Shown here piece after piece: positions 17,255-24,999 of a stretch of 64,000 bases of DNA. This DNA is from Candidatus Gastranaerophilales bacterium (GTDB taxonomy: Bacteria; Cyanobacteriota; Vampirovibrionia; Gastranaerophilales; Gastranaerophilaceae). Numbering within the stretch: position 1 is the stretch's first letter; each line of letters begins with the position of its first letter. The stretch is taken from the NCBI GenBank assembly GCA_017415185.1, contig JAFQHZ010000006.1, forward strand, positions 97,318-161,317. Direction: 5' to 3'. The notes under the pieces are model-generated. The model was not told the origin of the DNA. It did no database searches and saw nothing but the letters and a program-made list of their open reading frames with translations. The translations under genes were made by a program, and so were the position numbers.

Positions 17255-17316
17255 CATTTGTTTTTGCAACTATTTTTATTTTCATGTTTTATCCCATGCA
17301 TAAGAAAGGATAAAAT

Positions 17317-18309
17317 ATGAATATTGCTTTTAGCTCAGTTAATTTCAAAAATAATTATTCAAAAATCAATTTCAAGGGTGCTCAAGCTCATGAAAACCCA
17401 AATGCGCCGGCAACAAAAAACGATATAAACAATGTTTTACAAGAAATAGCACAATTAAAAGCTGAAATGAACAAATATTTCATGACTTTAGGCGCACAAA
17501 CAACTTTTGATTATTCGCAAGTAAAACTTGATAAAAATAAAAAATTTAAAAACCTAGAAGGAAAATTATTAACAGGAACCGTAATATCTCAAAAAACAAA
17601 CGGAACAAAAATAGCACAAGATTACTATATGGGAAGATTATCCGAAACAAGAACTTATGACGACAAAGGGGGAATCAAAACCACATCCACTCGTTTATAT
17701 GACCCTAAGCAAAGATTAATCAAAATCGAAACGAAAGATTCGTCAGGAAAAATCATCCAAACAAAAGAATATTTTTATGAATCCGCAGACAGCAGCAAAT
17801 ACAACAAAGTTTATACAAAATCTGCAAATGGATTATTAAAAGCTGTCGAATTAATAAATGAAGACGACGAAAGAAAAACACATTTGTCATTTTATGATAA
17901 TGGAAACATAAAAAGCTATAAATCAGACAAAAATTTTAGATATAAGGCAAATAATATAGGAAACTGGTGCGGAGCCCAACTATCTACAAAAGACATCTTA
18001 AAATTCAGCTGCGTACCATACGAAGTTAGTTTTTGGGAAAATGGCACGCCTAAAAAAGAAGAAATAAATTTCTATAGCCATTATTATTATGGTTATTCGC
18101 TTTATTATGATTACCATCAAGCAACAAAAAGTTACAAGCAAAATGGCGAATTAGAAGAAATTATCTTATATCCTAATATCGACAACAAAGAAGAAGCTTT
18201 TGTTCCTTTGGATGACTCTTCTGGAAAATTAAAACCTTGTCGTATTCCTAAGGAAATTCAAGAATATATAGACTACAACAAAGAAATTATGGCAAAATTA
18301 AATTCATAA
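17317..18309 (+). CDS. Unknown protein with N-terminal INFKG motif and YD-like repeats
   Basis: A 330-residue protein without signal peptide. The N-terminus carries KINFKGAQ (17-23) after an Asn/Ser-rich run, one of the recurring motifs in this window. Residues about 95-230 contain repeating 'Y.y...G......Y.....L......G' units (RTYDDKGG, TRLYDPKQRL, KDSSGKIIQTKEYFYE, LSFYDNGNIKSYKSD) that resemble MORN/YD-type beta-hairpin repeats. AAGGATAAAAT precedes the ATG. A terminator follows. Function unknown. Confidence 0.7.
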   Translation: MNIAFSSVNFKNNYSKINFKGAQAHENPNAPATKNDINNVLQEIAQLKAEMNKYFMTLGAQTTFDYSQVKLDKNKKFKNLEGKLLTGTVISQKTNGTKIAQDYYMGRLSETRTYDDKGGIKTTSTRLYDPKQRLIKIETKDSSGKIIQTKEYFYESADSSKYNKVYTKSANGLLKAVELINEDDERKTHLSFYDNGNIKSYKSDKNFRYKANNIGNWCGAQLSTKDILKFSCVPYEVSFWENGTPKKEEINFYSHYYYGYSLYYDYHQATKSYKQNGELEEIILYPNIDNKEEAFVPLDDSSGKLKPCRIPKEIQEYIDYNKEIMAKLNS

Positions 18310-18314
18310 CAAAT

Positions 18315-18348
18315 AAAAACGGTTCAAGCTTTTGCAAGAACCGTTTTT
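18315..18348. terminator. Bidirectional terminator
   Basis: AAAAACGGTTC pairs with GAACCGTTTTT around a 12-base loop. It ends the 17317 gene and, in the other direction, infC, so no rpmI/rplT follows infC here. Confidence 0.85.
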
Positions 18349-18362
18349 ATTTTATTTTTTTC

Positions 18363-18893
18363 TTATTTACCGCTTGGAGCAAGAATCATTACAACGTTTC
18401 TTCCTTCAATCATCGGTTTCTTTTCAATAACAACCGAACCTTCTTCAAATTCTCCTTGGAATTTATTAATTAAGTCCATTGCAAGGTGAGAATGTTGCAT
18501 TTCGCGCCCTCTTAGCATAACAACAACTTTAACTTTGTTGCCTGAAGCAAGGAATTTTTTAGCTGCTTTAAGACGAACTTCATAGTCATGAACATCAATC
18601 TTATAGCGCATTTTAACTTCTTTAATATCAACAGTATGTTGTTTTTTCTTTGCTTCTTTAGCTCTTTTTTCTGTTTCGTATTTATATTTGCCCCAATCAA
18701 GTATTTTTGCAACTGGCGGAGCTTGATTTGCAGATACAACAACCAAATCTAAATCTTTTTCTTTTGCCATTTGAAGGGCTTTGGCTGTTGGGATAGTTCC
18801 ATGGTTTACGCCTTCATCATCAATTAATCTAACTTCTCTGGCTCTAATTTTTTCGTTTAATAACTCGTTTTGAGTTCTATTATCTTTGCTAAT
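18363..18893 (-). CDS. infC: Translation initiation factor IF-3 with ATT start
   Basis: The familiar ATG at 18770 would delete 41 conserved residues. The frame continues upstream to an ATT at 18893, eight bases after AAGGAG, with an in-frame TAA just above, so the real start is ATT. This gives 176 residues: N-domain (NEKIRAREVRLIDDEG), linker Lys-rich helix, and C-domain ending in the VVMILAP segment. IF-3 discriminates against non-canonical starts, so an AUU start makes its synthesis self-limiting, as in E. coli. Here infC is monocistronic. Confidence 0.95.
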   Translation of the reverse strand: MSKDNRTQNELLNEKIRAREVRLIDDEGVNHGTIPTAKALQMAKEKDLDLVVVSANQAPPVAKILDWGKYKYETEKRAKEAKKKQHTVDIKEVKMRYKIDVHDYEVRLKAAKKFLASGNKVKVVVMLRGREMQHSHLAMDLINKFQGEFEEGSVVIEKKPMIEGRNVVMILAPSGK

Positions 18894-18924
18894 GGTTTTA
18901 TCTCCTTATATCTGCTACATTTTA

Positions 18925-18953
18925 TTTATACCACAGTAATTTTATTTTGTAAA
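18925..18953 (-). promoter_or_regulatory. Promoter of infC
   Basis: On the minus strand TTTACA, 17 bases, TATAAA, placed about 30 bases before the ATT start. Confidence 0.6.
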
Positions 18954-18966
18954 AGTCCAATTGCTA

Positions 18967-20001
18967 TTATTCAAACAGTTTATGTATTTCGTTTGGCTTG
19001 AAAATGCCATATTCAGTGATAATTCCTGTTATTAATTCTGCTGGAGTAACGTCAAACCCAGGATTAATAACATTCACCTTATCAGTGCAAATTGGTTTAT
19101 CATTTACGATTGTAACTTCTTCTTTGTTTCTTAATTCAATAACAATTTCATCCCCAGTTTTTATGCTAGGATCAATTGTTGATTTGGGAGCTGCAATATA
19201 AAACGGGATATTATGATATTTTGCTGCAATTGCAACCATATATGTGCCAATTTTATTCGCACTATCGCCATTTAGCGCAATTCTATCAGCACCAACTACA
19301 ACAACATCAATCATTCCTTTTTTCATAAAATACGCACCCATACCATCAGTGATTAAGGTTGTATCGATGCCATCTCTAGTTAATTCATAGGTTGTAATTC
19401 TTGCTCCTTGACCACGAGGGCGAGTTTCATCAGCAAAAACTTTAATAGTTGGGTCATTTTTAAATGCGCTTCTAACAACTCCAAGAGCCGTTCCATATCC
19501 AACAGTCGCAAGCGCACCAGCATTGCAATGAGTTTGAATAGTTGCACCTTTTGGAATAATAGTTGCGCCAAAATCACCAATTTTTTTGTTAATTTCGATG
19601 TCTTCATTTTCAAGCCTAATTGCGTTTTCAATCAAAAGCTCAATTATTTCATCAATTTCTTTTTCTTTATTATCTTCCAATACTTTCAATTGCTCGTTTA
19701 TAGCCCAAGCAAGATTTACCGCAGTCGGACGAGAAGAATTAATATAATCAGAAATTCTCTTAACTTCATCAACAAAATTTGGTTTGTTTTTTGATTCAAT
19801 GGCAGCCAAACATACCCCATGAGCGCCAGCAATACCAATAGCAGGAGCTCCTCTTACAATCATTGTTTTAATGGCGTCATAAATTTCATCACTGGTTTTA
19901 ATATCCACTTTTTTATATTCATAAGGAATGACTAATTGATCAATCATCCTTGAAAAACCATTAACGTTGTCTATTTTAATCCATTCAATAGTCTTTTCCA
20001 T
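18967..20001 (-). CDS. mtnA: S-methyl-5-thioribose-1-phosphate isomerase
   Basis: A 344-residue eIF2B-fold isomerase of methionine salvage. MIVRGAPAIGIAGAHG, SSRPTAVNLAWAI, THCNAGALATVGYGTALG (catalytic Cys) and GADRIALNGDSANKIGT (catalytic Asp) are all in order. No mtnB/C/D/K lies nearby, so it may serve a shunt disposing of 5'-methylthioadenosine. Last gene of the ruvC-membrane protein-mtnA operon, 3 bases after the previous gene. Confidence 0.94.
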   Translation of the reverse strand: MEKTIEWIKIDNVNGFSRMIDQLVIPYEYKKVDIKTSDEIYDAIKTMIVRGAPAIGIAGAHGVCLAAIESKNKPNFVDEVKRISDYINSSRPTAVNLAWAINEQLKVLEDNKEKEIDEIIELLIENAIRLENEDIEINKKIGDFGATIIPKGATIQTHCNAGALATVGYGTALGVVRSAFKNDPTIKVFADETRPRGQGARITTYELTRDGIDTTLITDGMGAYFMKKGMIDVVVVGADRIALNGDSANKIGTYMVAIAAKYHNIPFYIAAPKSTIDPSIKTGDEIVIELRNKEEVTIVNDKPICTDKVNVINPGFDVTPAELITGIITEYGIFKPNEIHKLFE

Positions 20002-20004
20002 TTT

Positions 20005-20484
20005 TTATTCCTCAATTTTAATGTCTAATCTAGCGTCAAGATTTTCTGGCTCTTTTTCAATATGACTTAATATCCAAGTAGTTCCCATGCCAGTTGCGCT
20101 GTTTGTTAGCGCAAAAATTAAAGCAACCATAAACACTACAACAAAAAACAGCCACAGCGCATCATGCAACATATCAGGAATCATATATGCATAATATTGC
20201 TTAAAAATAAGCCTTAATATGCAAACCATAGGAGAAAAGGTGATAAAAAAACCAATAGAACAAAAGAAACCAACAATTCCGCCCATAATGGCGCCTTGTT
20301 CATTAGTTAAATATGAAATATGTTTTTCTCCTTTTTTCATATATAACATTACAATAACCGAAGAAAAGAACGAAAGAACAAACAAACTTAGCCCAATAAA
20401 ATATGGCACAAGCGAAATAAGCCCAATCAAAGCACCAAGCATTAATGCAAAAATTGCAGTTCTTTTAGCGATAAGCTGGTTCAT
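20005..20484 (-). CDS. Small membrane protein between ruvC and mtnA
   Basis: A 159-residue protein with four likely membrane segments (about 11-29, 30-50, 63-88, 107-130) and a charged Glu/Asp-rich cytoplasmic tail. Its ATG overlaps the ruvC stop by 4 bases (ATGA) and AGGAG lies upstream, so it is translationally coupled. Family not recognised. Confidence 0.75.
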   Translation of the reverse strand: MNQLIAKRTAIFALMLGALIGLISLVPYFIGLSLFVLSFFSSVIVMLYMKKGEKHISYLTNEQGAIMGGIVGFFCSIGFFITFSPMVCILRLIFKQYYAYMIPDMLHDALWLFFVVVFMVALIFALTNSATGMGTTWILSHIEKEPENLDARLDIKIEE

Positions 20485-20981
20485 TTAATTTCCTCCTTAA
20501 ACCTTTGGTTTTGAGCGTGGCACAAAGCAAGCGCCACTGAATCTATTGTATCATCTAATTTTATTTTTTTATCTAATTCTATATAATTTTTTACCATCAT
20601 TTTAACCGTTGATTTGTCAGCTCTTCCGTGCCCTGTTATTGTTTGTTTTACAACAAGAGGAGTATATTCAAAAGAAGGAATATTATTTTCTTCTAACGTC
20701 AGCAAAATAACCCCTCTTGCTTGAGCAACAGGAATTATTGTTTTTTGATTTTTAAAGAAAAAAAGCTGTTCAATTGAAGCACAATCAGGGGAATATTTTT
20801 TAATTAAAAAATCAATATCTGTCTTTAATTCTAAAAGTCGTTTTGGATGGGGCGCATTTTTATCAGTTTGTATTGAACCAGAGGCAATAAGCGCAAAACT
20901 ATCACCCTTCTTGCTTGTTTGATATTCAACAAAACTATAACCCGTAATTCCAATTCCAGGGTCAATTCCCATAATTAGCAT
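20481..20981 (-). CDS. ruvC: Holliday junction resolvase RuvC
   Basis: A 166-residue RNase H-fold endonuclease. MGIDPGIGITGY carries the first catalytic Asp, SIEQLFF the Glu, and DTIDSVALALCHA the final acidic residues; GHGRADKS is also typical. It resolves four-way junctions with RuvAB, absent from this window. No clear ribosome site precedes the ATG; a second Met four codons in is possible. First gene of the operon with mtnA. Confidence 0.96.
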   Translation of the reverse strand: MLIMGIDPGIGITGYSFVEYQTSKKGDSFALIASGSIQTDKNAPHPKRLLELKTDIDFLIKKYSPDCASIEQLFFFKNQKTIIPVAQARGVILLTLEENNIPSFEYTPLVVKQTITGHGRADKSTVKMMVKNYIELDKKIKLDDTIDSVALALCHAQNQRFKEEIK

Positions 20982-21026
20982 ATTAATAAGATATTTTATA
21001 GCAGGCTTTTTGTCAAAAATTTAACT

Positions 21027-22625
21027 TTATTTAATCCAATAAGAATCGCTAACCGTCACATCGGTTTTGATTTTTTTAAAGTGTTTATCTTTTTTATCAA
21101 CTAATTTATATTTAACTCCATATTCATTCATTCTAAAAAGAATTGTTGAATCATCCTCATCGTAAGGAGTTTTATCCATATAAATTTCTATCGGAGTTGA
21201 AATATTGTATAAGCTATTATAATAATCATTCATAACATAAGTCTTATATGCATTTGTTGCAAAATTTTCTTTTGCAACCCAAAGCCCATTGATAATTAAC
21301 AAAATTGATAAAATATAAAAAATTAAATTATTTTTTCTAAAATAATAACAATTCATCACTGGTAACAAATGCAATTGCGAAACAAACCTCGCCCACCAAC
21401 ATATTGGATTTAACAAAGTTGTTAATAAAATCGCCAAAAGAGCAAAAATACCTTTTCTTTTTCGAAATTGAATTATAGACAAAAATACGCTTATAATAAA
21501 AATTCCGGAAAACAAATGCCCAAAACCATTAATTCGAACATCCTCTGCTCCATAAGGCATATCAAAATGGCTTGTGAAAGGAATTTTGTAGAATAATCTT
21601 GGCGTTTGCGGATTGTTCATTCTTGCATCAGAAGCAGAAGAAAACATACTTCTGAAGAATTTATATAAATATGGTTTATCCTTAAATTCCTTTGGATTTT
21701 GTTTTGTCATAAAATCCAATTTATTATACCCAATTGAAGGATAAAAAGGATTTTTAAATTTAACAATGTTTGTTATATATGGTTGAAAACATAATATTAA
21801 ACTCAAAAAAGAAACAACTAAGGCTGATTTTAAAATTATTTTTTTTCTTTTTAAAACAAACCAAACTACAAACAAAATCGCAAAATTAAAAGCACTTATA
21901 TATTTTGTTGCAATAGCTAATACACTTGCAAAAATCAAAACAAAAAGATTTTCTTTTTTATCAATATTTTTATTTATCAAAATCATTGAAAATAATTGGA
22001 ATAAAAATAAATAATAAATAGAAAAATCTGCCATTTTTGTATTAATCTGACACACCACAACAGCACAAAGAAAAACACAAAAAGACAAAACAAAACTTTT
22101 AATCTTATTCAATTTATTTAAAAAGAAATAATATGAATAAAAAAACCCAGCAAAAACAATCAAAAAATTAACAATTTTGCTTGATTCCATATTTTGAAAA
22201 AATAAATAAAAATTACTTCTTAAAACCTCAAGTGCATTTGGATAACTATTTGCAAACAATAAATTGTAATAAATATTGTTATTATTTGCGAATGTTTTTA
22301 TATCATCATAAATTGGATTATAGCCCAATTTAAAAAGGTTTTCTAAGGTAAAATGGTAACATCTTCCATCGAAAGATGTGTCTATAAAAAGATTTGCAAA
22401 AACAAAAGACAAAAAGAAAACAAGCGCAATTATACCAAATTTCTTACAAAAATCTTTTGTTTTAAATAAATATATTAAAGCTATTACAAAAGAAATTATA
22501 ATATAGCTTATATTAACAGGAATTTTTACCAAAAAACCGATGTTTGACAAAGCAAACAAAGAAAAAAGAAAAATCAAAATAAAAACTGATAAATTTAAAA
22601 AATAATTTTTAGTTTTCAAATTCAT
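21027..22625 (-). CDS. Polytopic membrane protein, GT-C-like
   Basis: A 532-residue protein with about 12 membrane segments. After the second or third segment a loop reads FIDTSFDGRCYHFTLENL, an acidic/His loop in the position that GT-C glycosyltransferases place their catalytic loop; a long extracytoplasmic C-terminal region (about 455-532) follows. This pattern fits lipid-linked sugar transferases or O-antigen-type enzymes, but no family signature is certain. It stands alone, divergent from nadE. Confidence 0.65.
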   Translation of the reverse strand: MNLKTKNYFLNLSVFILIFLFSLFALSNIGFLVKIPVNISYIIISFVIALIYLFKTKDFCKKFGIIALVFFLSFVFANLFIDTSFDGRCYHFTLENLFKLGYNPIYDDIKTFANNNNIYYNLLFANSYPNALEVLRSNFYLFFQNMESSKIVNFLIVFAGFFYSYYFFLNKLNKIKSFVLSFCVFLCAVVVCQINTKMADFSIYYLFLFQLFSMILINKNIDKKENLFVLIFASVLAIATKYISAFNFAILFVVWFVLKRKKIILKSALVVSFLSLILCFQPYITNIVKFKNPFYPSIGYNKLDFMTKQNPKEFKDKPYLYKFFRSMFSSASDARMNNPQTPRLFYKIPFTSHFDMPYGAEDVRINGFGHLFSGIFIISVFLSIIQFRKRKGIFALLAILLTTLLNPICWWARFVSQLHLLPVMNCYYFRKNNLIFYILSILLIINGLWVAKENFATNAYKTYVMNDYYNSLYNISTPIEIYMDKTPYDEDDSTILFRMNEYGVKYKLVDKKDKHFKKIKTDVTVSDSYWIK

Positions 22626-22670
22626 AACTGTATTTTATGCTAAAATCACGATATAGAAAAGGAATTTAAT

Positions 22671-24245
22671 ATGAATATAGTATTAGCGCAATTAAACCCT
22701 ATTCCTGCAGATATCGAATACAACAAAAATAAAATCATTGAAGCCCTTGATAACCAAGAATATGAGCTTATGATTTTTCCAAAATATTTCATTTATGGCT
22801 ATCATAATTTCGATATGATTGAAAAATTTTCCTTCATAAAAGAACAAATAGATAATGCTTTTAAAGAAATTCAAAAACATGTTAAAACAAATGCCCTTAT
22901 AAGTTCTTTTGATGGGAATTATTTAATTAATCAAGAAGAAATTAAAAAAGTCGAAATTTTTACTTTAAATTTTGAATCTTTTGAAATAATCGAAAATGAA
23001 CATCCAAAATTTGCAACAAGCAATTTAATTTATTTGGATTTATGCGCTTCAAAAACAAACAGCGAATATTATAGAAACGAAAAACTTTATAAACTTGCAA
23101 CTTCGCAAAATAAAAATTTATTCTATCTTAATCAAACAGGCGCAATTGATGAATTTGTTTATGATGGAATGAGCAGAATAATCGATTCAAAAGGAACTTT
23201 ATTAGCGCAAGCTAAAGCATTTAATGAAGACTATTTAAAAAAAGGACGAATCGAAAAAAACGAATACAATTTTCCAACAAACCACGATTCTTTTAGTTTG
23301 AATTACGAAAATGATTTAAAAAGAACATATTGTTCAATAGTTTTATCAATTAAAGACTATTTTTCAAAAAACGGCTTTACTCAAGCAGTTCTTGGCTTAT
23401 CGGGAGGTCTTGATTCAACAATATGTGCTGTATTATTAGCAGACGCCTTAGGCAGCAAAAACGTCCTAGGTGTTTCAATGCCTTCTAGATTAACTTCAAA
23501 TGAATCAAAATTTGATGGTTGCGAACTTGCGAAAAATTTAGGAATAAATTATATTGAAGCGCCCATCAAAGAATATCACGAAGCTTTTTCAATTGGGCTT
23601 GATAAAGTTTTTAATAAAGCTTCAAATTATTGGTGTAATAGATACACTAAATCATTCACTCAAGATAATATTCAAGCAAGAAGCAGAGCTATGATTTTGT
23701 GGGGAATTGCAAACGAATTCGGCTCAACCTTGCCAATTGCAACATCAGACAAATCAGAAACATATATGGGTTATGCTACGATTAATGGTGATATGTCTGG
23801 CGGCTTTGCGCCAATTCTTGATGTTACAAAAACAAAGCTTTTTGCGCTTGCTCGTTGGATGAACGAAAATCGACCAATAAAAAATGCAATTCCAGAATCA
23901 ATCATCCTAAAGCCTCCAGGAGCAGAGCTTGCAATCGATCCTAATACAGGTAAAACACTGAAAGCAGAAGATGCCCTTATGCCTTACGAATTTATGGACG
24001 AAGTCATTTGGAGAATAGAAAATCTTAATCAATCAATTGATAATATGATGCAAATTGAATTTTTATATGAGAAAAAGAATATATTGGACGAAAAAACAAA
24101 AAAACTTTGGCTTGAAAAATTCTTCAAAAGAATGAACAGCGCAATCTACAAATGGTATATTTCAGCACCAAGCCCTATTGTTGATAGTCATTCAATAAAC
24201 AAAGCAATTTATAAGCAACCAATAGTTTCAAATATAAATTATTGA
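22671..24245 (+). CDS. nadE: NAD synthetase with degenerate glutaminase domain
   Basis: A 524-residue protein. The C-terminal synthetase (about 220-524) is intact: SGGLDS (near 245), SMPSRLTS, DNIQARSRAMIL, SDKSE, and GYATINGDMSGGFAPI. The N-terminal domain has the nitrilase fold pattern but lacks the glutaminase triad: the Glu of FPE is Lys38 (FPKYFIYGY), the Lys region is missing, and the Cys of ICED is replaced (EIIENEH). It is also about 60 residues shorter than usual. It likely uses free ammonia. Cotranscribed with the OmpH-like gene. Confidence 0.9.
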   Translation: MNIVLAQLNPIPADIEYNKNKIIEALDNQEYELMIFPKYFIYGYHNFDMIEKFSFIKEQIDNAFKEIQKHVKTNALISSFDGNYLINQEEIKKVEIFTLNFESFEIIENEHPKFATSNLIYLDLCASKTNSEYYRNEKLYKLATSQNKNLFYLNQTGAIDEFVYDGMSRIIDSKGTLLAQAKAFNEDYLKKGRIEKNEYNFPTNHDSFSLNYENDLKRTYCSIVLSIKDYFSKNGFTQAVLGLSGGLDSTICAVLLADALGSKNVLGVSMPSRLTSNESKFDGCELAKNLGINYIEAPIKEYHEAFSIGLDKVFNKASNYWCNRYTKSFTQDNIQARSRAMILWGIANEFGSTLPIATSDKSETYMGYATINGDMSGGFAPILDVTKTKLFALARWMNENRPIKNAIPESIILKPPGAELAIDPNTGKTLKAEDALMPYEFMDEVIWRIENLNQSIDNMMQIEFLYEKKNILDEKTKKLWLEKFFKRMNSAIYKWYISAPSPIVDSHSINKAIYKQPIVSNINY

Positions 24246-24264
24246 TAAATATAAGGAGAAAATC

Positions 24265-24729
24265 ATGAAAAAAAGTTTACTAACATTTGCGCTATGCTCT
24301 TTTGCATTTGGTTTAGGTTTTGGCATGAATAATATTGCATTTTCAAACGCAATGCCTGCTAGTGTTGCTTATGTTAATGTACCAAAGTTGCTAGAAGCTT
24401 CAAAAGTGCTTAAATCAGCACAAGATGCACAATTAAAGCAAACAAAAGACATGCTAAAATGGTATGATACTGCAAGCGCAGACATTCAAAAACAAACCAC
24501 AAAAGCAGGCAAAGATGCGCTAATTAAAAAATATGAAGCGCAATTAACCCAAAAGAAAAAAACAATCAAAGATTCTTATTCAAAAAAAGTTACCCAAGTT
24601 GACAATCAATTAAATGAAATCATAACTTCAAAAGCTAAAGCCATGGGCTACACATTAGTATTGAGAAAGGATGCAGTCCTTTTTGGTGGCACAGATATCA
24701 CATCTCAAATTTTGCCTTTAGTAAAATAA
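24265..24729 (+). CDS. OmpH/Skp-like periplasmic chaperone
   Basis: A 154-residue exported protein with signal peptide (about 1-28), then a Skp-type layout: short strand (VAYVNVPKLLEAS), long Lys/Gln-rich coiled-coil arms (about 50-115), and the C-terminal strand with LRKDAVLFGGTDITSQIL, close to the Skp end. Such proteins hold outer-membrane proteins in transit. AAGGAG precedes the ATG 19 bases after nadE. Confidence 0.85.
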   Translation: MKKSLLTFALCSFAFGLGFGMNNIAFSNAMPASVAYVNVPKLLEASKVLKSAQDAQLKQTKDMLKWYDTASADIQKQTTKAGKDALIKKYEAQLTQKKKTIKDSYSKKVTQVDNQLNEIITSKAKAMGYTLVLRKDAVLFGGTDITSQILPLVK

Positions 24730-24769
24730 TTTTGTAAAGTTAAGTTTTGAAAAATTTAATAATAAGTGT

Positions 24770-24803
24770 AAAAATCACTCTATATCGGAGTGATTTTTAT
24801 CTT
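24770..24803 (+). terminator. Terminator after the OmpH-like gene
   Basis: AAAAATCACTC pairs with GAGTGATTTTT around a 7-base loop, followed by a T-rich tail. Confidence 0.85.
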
Positions 24804-24999
24804 TTAAAAAATAATTTATTAAATCGTCTAAATAACTTGTACCCATGCCCTAAAATTTATAGTAAAATAATTTAAATAAGAAAATTAGTTTAAATAAAAA
24901 ACCGAAGCATATTGACCATCGGCAAAAACAATTTTCGGAAGAATTATGAAGGCAAATACGGGAAATGCATTTGGGGAAGTGCAGTTTAGGAGGAATTTA

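Larger units (their letters stand above)
17086..17255 (+). repeat. Modular intergenic element, copy A
   Basis: After the SLH stop: a CCCGAG-containing Ala-rich block, terminator 1 (17121-17153), a 28-base repeat (17167-17194), a second CCCGAG block, terminator 2 (17227-17254). The same order occurs at 27247-27410 after nrdD with different flanking hairpins. The 28-base core matches that copy at 27 of 28 positions. Confidence 0.8.

Noticed and set aside
20005..20484. RuvA or RuvB partner
   Set aside because: Four membrane segments and no P-loop; not a Ruv protein.
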